Assembly: GCF_001625305.1 (NCBI RefSeq)
Contig: NW_017803954.1
Location: 627,094-691,093, forward strand
Direction: 5' to 3'
Source: Branchiostoma belcheri
Taxonomy: Eukaryota > Chordata > Leptocardii > Amphioxiformes > Branchiostomatidae
Length of the DNA stretch: 64,000 nt
Shown here: positions 38,501 through 49,879 of the stretch, in pieces
How the letters are laid out: every line of letters begins with the position of its first letter
Numbering within the stretch: position 1 is the first letter of the stretch
Translations under genes and position numbers: made by a program
The notes under the pieces: model-generated
What the model saw: the letters and a program-made list of their open reading frames with translations, nothing else
Databases searched by the model: none
Told to the model about the DNA's origin: nothing

Positions 38501-39960
38501 ACATGATTTGTTTCATGTGTTCATAGTGTTTACATGTATATGAAGAAGATCTGCATCACCAGTCAGCTGACGTCACTAAAGGAAAATAATCAGCTCAGCT
38601 TTCCTTGTTGGTATTCCATACGTGTATGTCCACAGACATATTTGTCTCATGAACTATTTAAAAAATCTGTTCATATGAAACTTTTTTTCTTCTACTTTTA
38701 AAAAGGTTATCCCTTTCTATCTCTAAAACCACAGGTAATTAATTGTCTGTATTTGAGTGGATTGAAAAATCTCATGTACATCGCCTTTCCCTTATCAGAC
38801 AGAATCACAATTCTTGCTAATAGCATTTAGAAAATTCCTACTGCATGAATAATGTAATGGCGCCGGGAAGATGTGACTTGCAGTTATGTCTGAAAGTATG
38901 GTATACTCCTGAAGTCTAAGGGAAGATAAAAAAACTTGTTAAAGAGTTGAAATCAGGTCTGTTCTAAGTAATGAATGGTGTGTGTCCACAATGGGGCGTG
39001 TACCTTTCAACCCCTTTTGTTCTGGATTGACCCAGGAGAAGGCCAGGTGAAACAAAACCCAATCAGGTAGGGCCCAGGGAGAATACCTCAGCAAACATGT
39101 TTACTGGCTCTTTGGGGAAGAAAAACACAGAACAAAAGTACAGGAGGCTGGCCACATGGTCAGACCACTGGCCTGACAGAACCACTGGGGATGTTGTCAA
39201 AACTTTGTAACAAACACTCAACATGCAACATTTTTTACAGCAAGCACAGAAACTGTGAGCAGTTTGAAAATGAAAGATAGCATACTGATTAAAAGTAGTA
39301 CTTCCACTGATTTGAAAGATATAATCTACATCTCTATTACCTGTATGCGCTGTGTGATATACAGAACCAAAATAAAAATTAATGTAGGATGCATCCATAC
39401 TATGTGTGTTAACATATGTGTAGATTTGGCCATACCTTATGCAGTTCAAGCAGTACACCAACCAAAGACTGAAAGAGATAAACTTTTTATTCAAACACCA
39501 AGTTAGGTTGTTAAGATACTAATGTACCTGTTTTGACTAATAGTTGTATGTAGAGCTGGAGAACAAGCTATGAAAAACATCTTGGCACAACTTATTGAGA
39601 TTGATATGTTTGTACTTTGGATGTGTATCTTCATTTCGGTTGAACTTTATGCAGAGCTGTCCCATTACCCGTATCCCACTAGCATTTCCATCCTCAAACA
39701 AAATCAATAGAAACTCTTTGAGTGGTAACCAAGCAGTACGTTACAGACTTTGTCTCTGTCAGCCGTGTGGTCTGGGATAGTTTATACAGATTACTTCTGA
39801 TGACAAACAAAGTCGAGGCAGCCATGGTGCTGAAATGCCATCCAATACATCCCAAGACAAGATAACAGGATATCATCTGTAGCATTGTGCACAGAATTGT
39901 CTTGGCCAGTAGGCTGGTTTTGCTGACTGATTCTCTGTATTGATCAGACTAAAAAAAATC
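35593..39960. other. Non-coding stretch, nothing recognised
   Basis: The largest frame is 143 codons (39063-39494, minus), unassigned. ACCGGTACC (36839-36847) and a few TACATGTA words occur. I see no repeat termini, RNA genes or convincing exons. Confidence 0.5.
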
Positions 39961-40310
39961 AAGGTGGCAAGGTGGTCTTGAGGCAAGGGTTCTGACTTAG
40001 ACTCTAAAGGTACAGGGTTTGAATCCCTAGCATGCCCCAATGTTGTTTCATGAGAAAATGTCTATATCCTCACTCGACTCAACACCTGTTTCCTCACTCG
40101 ACTTAACCTAGCTTTTTGGTTAGGGACGCCCTTTCAGATGGGACATAATTCGGAGGTACTGTTTCTAAGGAGAGCCACACCTCCAGCACAGTAAAGAACC
40201 CTTCTCAAAAAGAGTAAGGCTAGTTCCCGACTTTTACAATCAAGGCGAGCTCACAACTTAAATGCCATCCGTGATGGTTTGATTTATTGCAGTACAGTTA
40301 GCAGGGCGGC
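39961..40310 (+). mobile_element. tRNA-derived SINE, diverged
   Basis: A tRNA-like head follows an A8 run. A degenerate box A (TGGTCTTGAGG, 39973-39983) and a good box B (GGTTTGAATCC, 40017-40027) sit at the usual spacing. The body contains two copies of TCCTCACTCGACT (40067 and 40091, period 24) and AGTAAAGAACCC (about 40190), a phrase typical of SINE bodies. It is a different family from the element at 18850-19203. The 3-prime border is uncertain because no clear tail or target duplication is visible. Confidence 0.7.
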
Positions 40311-43300
40311 CTACAAATCAACCAGAGAATCCAACAATCAATCCCCGTCGTCTAACTCTGACCTCATCCTTCCAATTAAGTCTCTGTCCCACTTTGGCTC
40401 CAGGAAGCCTGGTGTTTCTTGGTAGAGCTTGATTAAGTCTTCTGTTGTTGGATAAATAACATATTATGGAGATACAGGGTTCTGTGAATCAGTTTTGTCC
40501 ATACTCTCAAAGTCAGCAAATTGCTAACTCTCCAGAGGAAAGACAAATGTACTTAGAACTAGGACAAATAGATAGTAGCAATGCCTTCAATCTGCAAGGA
40601 CAGAACATCCCAGTAAAGGCAATAAAACATTTCACATGGAGAATTTTTTATATACTTTTATTGATCAACTGACTAATGACAACACTCCTGGCTTAATGCA
40701 CACTTTTCAGGAATGATGGTTGTCCGTCATTGGCCAGATTGCTGGAAACATGCTAGGTTTAATGGTGTGTGAAAATCAGGTGAGAGTTGGAGGTGAGCAA
40801 TTCCAATGAAAATGTCATTTTCAAGAGATCCAATCAGCTTCTTGGAGAAAGCCTGCAGCAGTAATCCAGGTGTTATAACCACTCCTGGGGTGTTATGGTA
40901 TGGTACTGTAAGAATCATGCCAATGTTATAACCATTTTGGCAAACCTTTTTTTCTTCAACAAAAACCTTTTAAGTTACCCATGGTACCTTACTCTCTATA
41001 TGGCCTCTGGACTGTAATATGCAAAACCTTTTTACAGAGCCTCTGCTTACTAGCTGAAATATAGAACTGGTATGATACCAGTAGTACTGGTATGAAACTG
41101 CAATTTGCTGATTATGCAGTTCAGAGCTAATGTTACAGTCGAGGATAGACAAAATATTATATCCAAGAATATGTCTTGACATTTTGTGCTAAAAAAACTT
41201 CTCTGCCAAGCCGAAGTCTTGTCAGCAATCGATTCCCCTCCTCCTCCAACGTCCAATTATCAGGCACTCTGCTGCACATGTTGGTTGATTATGGCAGCAG
41301 TCCAGGACAGTTACCGGCCGCTGCTGCATTTCTACTGGTCCTCACAGTTTTATCACCTGACATAAATAACTGTTAACAGCCTTCATTTTCAGGAAATAGC
41401 TCTTCAGGGTAGTTGACTTTCCAAATATGCCAGGAGCCTTTCATCTATGAATTAGGTCAATTGCTTTTTCCTTTTTCCAGGATTGTGGGTGTTTTCCATG
41501 AGGAAACCTACATGTAGCAGAAATTGTTAGTCTGTCTTCCACTGTCATGAGGCACTTTCTGTAACTTCTCATCTTCATCCTATTCTGCAGCAGAACCTCT
41601 AACATCAAAATCTCTTTTTAACCATGATAGGAAGAGGGAAAAAAGAGGCATCCCTTGCTATCCTCCTCTTGTGTACAATGTGCAGAGAGTATGGAAGTTT
41701 ATTAAGAATATACCTCATAACCATGAATAGTTTATCTGTTTTTCACTAAAAAGAATGAAATGGATAGAAGCACTGACCCATGAAATACGGTCATCATACA
41801 TTACTGCAACATTATAAAACCTCTTAAATACTGCCAAGAGTAGCCTAGATTTCTACATGTACATGTATAACTCACTTCAGATTATTTCCTTGTGAGCACA
41901 ACAGAATGAGTCTTTTGCCTGTACCAGATAGAATTTTTATTTCTTTTGAGTGCTTGAAGGATACTGTGCATTGATCAGCAGTGTGAGGGATCACTAATGA
42001 AGCATGAAATATGGACCAGGGTTGTAGCCTACCCCAGGGAGCTAAGGCATGCAGAAAGGGTAGGGTAGACCCCACTGCATGACCTCTATTTGTAGGAGAG
42101 CATAAAGTGCCTCCCATTGGTAGGCTAGGGGGTATTCTGCCAGGTAAGATGTAATATTGGGGGAAAGCTTGGGTCAAGCCAGTGTTTGAATGACCTTACT
42201 GGGAGCACCTTGTATGCATAAAACAATAAAAGTTAATTCATGAATCCACAGTTGTCTCCACATACATAGTAGTCTGGTTTATTATCTTAGAGTGTGTTGA
42301 AGAATATTATTAGTATTATTGTACAGACATAAAACCTACTACATATAGTTGTTAGCAAGAAGTCATCTACAGTAACATGAATAGAGAAAACAATCTCAGA
42401 GATAAATTTTCCATAATGAAGGCAGACCTACGTGTAAGGCATCCACAATAAGATAATTTTCAATTTGGACTTGGAGAGGCATTTAAATGCTTTAGTAATT
42501 AAGGAGAAATTGATACCATAACATCTATCAAAATAGATCTGCTATGATATCATATTGAAGTCAGTGATGTTGTACCAGTCATTGGGCAACTCCAAGGCAA
42601 AAGTTATGCCCATTAATCTTCTCTGTAATGGGAGGGCAAGTCATATTCCCTGAAGGGTGTGCATAGTAATATCTGCAATCCTCCAGAGTACTGCACTGTT
42701 TATAGTGGTTTCACCTCAACCAGTCTTGATAGATGGCGCCAAACTTTGGTCTGATCTGATTCCCAGTTCCTGTATCCTTCTGTGGGACGTGCACTGCTCC
42801 TCAAATTGATGGTGCTGCTTCTGGAGATGAAATTGGAGCTCAGTGAAAAATGACACATGAGCACATGTAGTGATGATATGGTAGTTTTGGTTGATGATTC
42901 TGAAATTTTTCAGCTCAAATTGTCGCCCTGGGCAGAAAGACAACTCCCCTTCATACCAGGTGATACATTGGGATGTTGAAGAGTCCCATGGCTTTTTAAG
43001 GGGACAATAATTTGTAACTTTGCCAAGAATGCAGCATTGTACATGTATATGGGTTCAGTTGCATAAGAAGTATCTTTGTATACATACGAAGAACAAAAAA
43101 TACAAAATGTGGTATTTTAGAAAATCAATGATGGAGAAACTTTATACTATTATTGTATATGAACAGATACAAAGTGTGACAGGTACATTTGTACATGTAG
43201 TGGTTTACCTTTCTTTCAATTCAAATTTAAATTCAGTGAAGGCAGGCCAAGGTATCTCATTGTGTGGCACAAGTCTCACATGAGCGATGTTCTGTAACTT

Positions 43301-45214
43301 TTCTATTTAAAAAAGGCAAGTCATTACATTGTACTAGGATGATTCCCTGAAGTAATTGGACAACCCCGTCAGGAGTCTTCTGCAGCAAACTTAAAGCCTG
43401 GCACGATCTTGTTACAAAAAAATCAATACCTCAATTTCATGACAAATAACACAGAACACGAAACAAGCTCTCTGTGGCAGTTGATCCAGCAAGCCCACAA
43501 CTGGCACAAGGAGATAGAACGTGCGAATCCATCTGTATCAGGCTTTCCATTTTAACTCTGAGTTGCACTCAATATTTCTCCTGCCCCTTTGTTAGAGACA
43601 TCCATCGAGTAGTGGATACTTGAACTTATGGAAGTTGGAATAACTTCAGACTGCATGCTGGTTGAGTCACAAAACCCCCAGTTTTTAGTCAATATTTCTT
43701 AGCTTTTGACAGTCAACATGACTGATTATACAAATGCAGTGCTGATGGATAATAACTGGGCAACAGTACATGGAGATTAAATGAAGCCATTAAATGTGGA
43801 ATGCATCAGCCACAGTAACTACTTTTCTTCTGGCCAACTGGCCAACCAACGCATTACACTAAAGCAACCACTCCTCATCAACCATTTTTCTCAGACCCTT
43901 GAGTGGTTATTGAGACCAGGTTTGACTGTATCTGAATCAAAATTAGATGTTATACTGAATCTCTCTGGACTTTATATTTCAGCCACAGTATTTCTAAATG
44001 CACTCTAAATCCATTTATGAGTATAACCTTTGGGATTGATGCCAAACAGCATCAGATTGAAACAACATTACTTTGGAACCATCAAAAGAATGGGCACAAC
44101 CAGTGTCTGCAGCAATGTAAAGAGGAATTCTCCCCAAAGAAAGTGTATGTTGAGTTCCTTTATAGACTCCTTGCAGGGATAGATCTCACAATTCATCCAG
44201 GTACATGTACTCTAAGACTGCCACTGTAAAACCATTATCTTGAATTTATTAAAAGGAGATCCACTCATGCAGCCTAGTAATCTTTGGTATCTGTATACAT
44301 ATGAATAATAAAAAAGTACAAAGATCAATATGTTGGTGATCAGGTCTTAGACATTCTTTAGTTACACCTTTTTCCAAATTTCTGCACATCTGTGTACAAT
44401 GTACAGTTCTTGTGCAGTATTGTATGTTCGTGTAAAAATCGCAACTTTGAAAAGAGATACAGTAACATTTGGACATCAGTCAGTGCACAAATCAGTATGG
44501 GAGGAAGCTTCATGCCAATGTTATCTTGCTGAAGGGCATGACAAGGTGTCACATCAGACACAGCTTTATATGAGCCAACATAGAGTGTGTATCAGAGGTA
44601 CCTTTATGGCAGCCATTACATGTAGGTACATTTGGATGATATGCTGTGAAAACCCCAGGCAGATGGTCCATCTGTATTCATGTATATTTGACATTAGCAA
44701 TTCAGTATTTTCCTTTATGTCCTAAATGGTTTTTCCTTACAGATATTTAAAAAATTGTAGTTTGAAATAGACCCCAATTTTTCACTATCTAATCTTGTTC
44801 CGTGTATTAATATTTCATTTGACTGTATTCCCAGTAAAATTTGAACTTGGCCCATAAGCACAGAACAAAATGTATTCCATCAATCACATTGTGTATAGAC
44901 ATGACTATATCAGCTTGCTGCACATGTACGGCATATTCATGTTTATAGAGCAATATTAGGGACAGGCATTTCATTTTCTTCTTCAAAGCATTGAATCGAA
45001 ATTGACGTTACAGTCAAAATTTTGTGTCATACAATGTATATCTTCGTCATCTGATCAGATATCCTCTATGAGTTTGCTAGTTGTGGCACAGTTTTCCTAG
45101 AGAAACTGTAACTGAAACAGTTCTCAATTGACTGCTATAAAAAAGAACAAACCTTACCAGATGTATGTATATTAATTACATTAAACTTCAGAATGCTGTG
45201 AAATAGGCTTTGCA
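40311..45214. other. Non-coding stretch, nothing recognised
   Basis: Frames are at most 108 codons and unassigned. A small palindromic arrangement, ACTGGTAT G ATACCAGT, lies at 41066-41082 and ACTGGTAT repeats at 41086. No mobile-element ends or RNA genes were found before the MITE. Confidence 0.5.
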
Positions 45215-45217
45215 TTA

Positions 45218-45588
45218 GGCCACACCAATTTAATTTCCTGCTTAACAGATTCGCCTGCTTCATTGTTTTCTGATTTGCAAAAAAAAAATTCAGAATCAAC
45301 TGCAAAATGCTCATATTTTGCCCTGAACAGTTCAAAACAGTCCTTTTCTAAGTTCCTAGTTGTTACAGTTATTCCATCTTTCAATGCAATGGTATCATTG
45401 AAAGTTCAAAATTCATTGTTTAGATTTTGAACCAGCCTGGTGTGTTGACTTCTTGGCTCCTATCGTACCATTTTGGGCCATAATAGGATGCCTAGGCCTG
45501 TTTTTATTTTTTATTTATTTTTTTCGCCCGCCCGTACCATTATTTTTCTAGAAAAATCCGTTGACCAAGAAATTAAATTGGTGTGGCC
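45218..45588. mobile_element. MITE copy 2, same family as 746-1110
   Basis: It begins GGCCACACCAATTTAATTT and ends in the inverse, with a perfect TTA target duplication (45215-45217 and 45589-45591). The inverted repeats hold for about 37 bp with several mismatches, so this copy is older than copy 1. The interior aligns with copy 1 along its length, for example CTGATTTGCAAAAAA, CCTAGTTGTTACAGTT and ATAATAGGATGCCTAG, so both are full-length members. There is no coding potential. Confidence 0.92.
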
Positions 45589-45591
45589 TTA

Positions 45592-47639
45592 TGGAAATGC
45601 TGAAGATATAATGTCAGCTGTATAATGTATGTAGCATCAAATCACAATATACAAATTTGGCTTTGGTAAAGTTTATAATTTACATTTTAAAAGCAAGCTT
45701 GAGGTCTCTATGTACAATGTATGCCGTGATCAATAGTACTTTAGTCTTTAAGCTGCTTTGATCTTGATTTTCTTTACAAATGCTATCAAGGCTTTTTACA
45801 TGTACATTATTGCCTACCATTCCATCAGTTATGTGTCATATCTTGGAAATGGCTTTCATGCAAAAGTTCCAGGTTTATGTTCAACATTGGAGTAATGTAC
45901 CCAAGGGAATGTGATAATCAATATTTCACATCTTTATGGATCAATTACGGTAGTTAGCTGTGGAGTAAGTGGCACATTTATGCCCTTTCTGTATTTCCTC
46001 TTTTGGTGTTCAAAGTCTTTCCTCCGCTGTGGAAGACTCATCGTCTTCAGAATGGACGTCACAGAAGGCCCGATCACTGCTCAAGATAAGAGAGAAGAAG
46101 ATTTCCCGAAAATCCTCTCATTTTGATGGCCCACTGTCATAATGTACTACCTAAAGTCATTCTGAATGCCTGGTAATACTTAGATCTATCTACCAGCCAC
46201 TTGATTCATGAGGAAAGCTTAAGTATGTATGTAGGGACTGGTAGTGTAGCCATAAAAGTAAATTGCATTACGGCTTTTACGGGCATTATACGAGTGCTTT
46301 GGGGCTCAGGGGAGATGGGGGAGGCGAACTTTCTGCAGTGGTTGTCAAAAGTTTACTTATAGCAGTTCAAGGTCCACATAAGTCTTGTTGTTATAGTGTC
46401 AGCTGTGAGAACCCCTCCCATTCCTTATGGCATTTCATCAGCTGGAGGCCCTTTAAGCTGCAAGATTTATGCAAGATGTGGCACCAAAGGGTATTGAGCG
46501 TGTGATGGATTTTTCCACACAGATCACGCACTTTGCATGGATTATTCTCTATATGTGTATTGTGGCATATACACTGTTATGAAAAGCCTGTTCTCTTGAT
46601 AAATTTTCATCTCTGAAAATCAGGAGGGTTTATTATATATTATATCTCTATAATATATAACTTTTCATAAGCAATGGTGCTAGTGAATCCAGTATTTTTA
46701 ACAGAGTTGCTCTTTCTGCAGATATGATAACTATATAGATACTAGGAATATTCAGAGGCTAGATCAAGACTAAGAACAACCCACCCCCAGTCATTCCAGC
46801 CCCGTCCCTTAGAGATGTGATATTTCACAGCCTGTCGATACGAGGCCGCCATTTATATTTTAGTATTCTGTGCTGTGAACTGACGGTTGTCAATAGGGTC
46901 ATTACTGCAGGTAAATTTTACAGAGGGTTCGGAACATCATTGAGAAAATTGCAGTCATTACAGTCAATAATGCAGCGTTCTTAATTAATGCCTTCATGTT
47001 GTGTGAAAAACATGCTACACTGACTTATTCTGGGGTCTTCTAAAAATGTGCAAGTTAGTTGAGTTGCATATAACTTGATAATTTGATAGGTGGATAGGTA
47101 TCCAAATGATTAGATTTTGGGCTCCCTGGCAGCTTGTTATGGTACTGCAGAAGCATTTGTTGAAAAATTTTTGAAGGTGGATAACTCAATTTTGGTGGAT
47201 CATCGTGATTTTTGGTATGTTCATACCTTAAGTGATGCTTGACATAATTAAATGACAATTATGCAAATCTGGACCTAATGTTTACATCATTTGGCAACGG
47301 TACAGTATGAGGTCGTGGAACTAATTTTGTTATGTCTAGTTTTTGCAGCTAGCCTTGCACACACGAGATCGAGAGGACACAGCTTTGATTCCTATCATTC
47401 CTGGCTAGACATTTGGGAACGGCACTTTATACAATTTTCCTCACTTTACCCAGGTGTAAAATGCCAGGATACCTGACTTTGGATGGGGAGGTAGAGGCAG
47501 TGGAAGGAGAGTGATGGGCTGTCTTTCAATACCGTGAATTAACAACCTATATTTAGTGCCACTACAGCCTCAAAAAGGCTATGTAACTTTTACCTTTTGC
47601 CTTATCACACTATTCTGATGGATTGCACTAAATTAGAAA
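45592..47639. other. Non-coding stretch with hairpin and possible regulatory block
   Basis: A perfect 12-bp AT inverted repeat lies at 46633-46660. The unique block at 46790-46990 is described in the findings. No exon or RNA gene is recognised. Confidence 0.5.
46633..46660. repeat. Perfect 12-bp AT inverted repeat
   Basis: TTATATATTATA, a TCTC loop, then TATAATATATAA. The arms are perfectly complementary. This is a possible cruciform or a simple AT slippage product. Confidence 0.9.
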
Positions 47640-48140
47640 GTCTCATGAAACAATTTTATGCAATTATCTTTGCTTAATGGGAACATGTCTCCTGGAGAAA
47701 CTTAATTTTGGATCATGATTGCCTGAGGAGCTGACGTTGCATGCACTGCTATTGCTCCCATGCCAACAGCATGCTGTAAAGTGGGTTAGTGTGTCATCTT
47801 CAATGCTAGGGCCTTGGGAAGGGAGACCATTATACATGTATATAACCAGAATAAACTGATTGAGCTCTCAATATGCCAGAATGCTCCAAACAGTCTGGAT
47901 TGCAACTGAACACAAACAACAAACCCCTGACCATTTACATGTACACTGTAGCAACAAATTTGTACTGGACCAAATAGTCTCAGCTTTAATATGCTATTAA
48001 CTCCAAGCAAATTGGGACATGTCTCCTGGATGGTATAATCTTGGGCATGATTACACAGGAAACTAGCATGGTGCACTTAGTTTGCTCTTAAGGAAACAAA
48101 GTCCTGACAGTTTTGTGGAAAGTGGGTTATCGTCAGGTTG
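47640..48140. repeat. Diverged direct repeat, period about 334 bp
   Basis: ACATGTCTCCTGG occurs at 47683-47695 and 48017-48029. The similarity continues on both sides: GCTTAATGGG versus GCAAATTGGG upstream, and GCATGATT and AAAGTGGGTTA downstream. Each unit spans roughly 130-150 bp, and the sequence between the two blocks is not clearly repeated. This is an old duplication or two members of an unknown repeat. Confidence 0.75.
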
Positions 48141-49394
48141 AAAACTTAAGGAAGGAGGATGTATGGGTCACACAGAAAATACAGAAAAGGTAACAATTGT
48201 TACACAAAAATGTCCCAGAATGCCTACATACACACAACCACCCTTCAAGTGCCCTTGCCCTTGAGTTTTATGTGATAATCTCTTTTCCCTAAAGTTAGAA
48301 ATACAGGGCATGTTGTGAACTTTTGACTTCTAACATGCATCTTGTAATTTTTTTAAACATTGGTAATGTTCCTGTTTTTCAGAGTTCCTATGACCACTGC
48401 AGCCAGCGAAAGCAGGGTGTGAGAATACCACAGTATGTTGTAAGTACAGTACGTATCTCTTCTCCCTTCTTTCATGTTCCCCGCTTGTCTGTCCAAGAGT
48501 ACATAATGGCAATCCAAAAGTGATAACTTTTTTCCACCAAGCTCGAACCAAAATATGTACAGTCATGCAAATGAGAGATGAATGTTACAACCATTGAAAA
48601 ATTAATTATTTTATACAATGCTATAGTATTGTATTGTATTGTATTGAGTACCACATGAAAACATGTCAGTCCTGTGAACAGTGTATCTTTCATTCCCACA
48701 GTGTGAATGGTGGACTGTCACTAGGTGTTTGTTATGTCTGTCCATGGTACTGAAAAGTGTGATGTTATGTCTCATACCAACCAATGACTGTTTGTGCTCC
48801 ATTTGAACCAAGAAGCAAGAAGAGAGCATAGATTACAGTCTAATGTACTTGAATGCATTTTAATTACAAAGCCAGTATTAGTATTCATGAAAGTATACTT
48901 CTATAATTGGTAGGGTTTGTATCTTAGATATATGCATTTTAAAGTACATGTAATGGCAAATTTATAGATTTCTTGATTGATAGATTTGATTCATATGCCA
49001 GACATCAAGCAAAAGGTCAAGATTGATGGTCGTCTCCAGTCTCTTAGCAAAGAACAAAACCTGACAGCAAGTAAAGCAGTGTAGTCTGTTTGTTTGGAAG
49101 CAAAAATTCTTGTAGAAAAGACCCCTCCTCTCGGAAGCAGGTGACCCTTCAGTCTGGTTTATCAGTCTTGGAGCTGAATATACATAGAACCCCTGGTATC
49201 CATCACTGTCAGGTCCTTTCAATACATGTAACATCCAACTTATCAACATCCTCCAAACTCTTCTTCTGTGTCTTTGTGAGGGTTTTTATCTAAGAAGTAA
49301 AAAAAAGGAAAACCAATGTTTCAAGGGCAACACAGCACGAGAGCTTTCACTTCAGGATGTGAAGCCTACAAGTGTTTGTCATTGATTAAGGTCC
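48141..49394. other. Non-coding stretch up to the gap
   Basis: It holds a (GTATT)4 microsatellite at 48626-48645. Frames are at most 95 codons and unassigned. No mobile element is recognised. Confidence 0.55.
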
Positions 49395-49879
49395 NNNNNN
49401 NNNNNNNNNNNNNNNNNNNNNNNNNNNNNNNNNNNNNNNNNNNNNNNNNNNNNNNNNNNNNNNNNNNNNNNNNNNNNNNNNNNNNNNNNNNNNNNNNNNN
49501 NNNNNNNNNNNNNNNNNNNNNNNNNNNNNNNNNNNNNNNNNNNNNNNNNNNNNNNNNNNNNNNNNNNNNNNNNNNNNNNNNNNNNNNNNNNNNNNNNNNN
49601 NNNNNNNNNNNNNNNNNNNNNNNNNNNNNNNNNNNNNNNNNNNNNNNNNNNNNNNNNNNNNNNNNNNNNNNNNNNNNNNNNNNNNNNNNNNNNNNNNNNN
49701 NNNNNNNNNNNNNNNNNNNNNNNNNNNNNNNNNNNNNNNNNNNNNNNNNNNNNNNNNNNNNNNNNNNNNNNNNNNNNNNNNNNNNNNNNNNNNNNNNNNN
49801 NNNNNNNNNNNNNNNNNNNNNNNNNNNNNNNNNNNNNNNNNNNNNNNNNNNNNNNNNNNNNNNNNNNNNNNNNNNNNNN
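49395..49879. other. Assembly gap (485 N)
   Basis: Unsequenced. The two open frames that appear to span it on opposite strands are artefacts of translating N. Confidence 1.

Noticed and set aside
39598-39625. TGATATGTTTG resembling the miR-190 seed region
   Set aside because: Similarity stops after 11 bases and no flanking arm forms a pre-miRNA hairpin.
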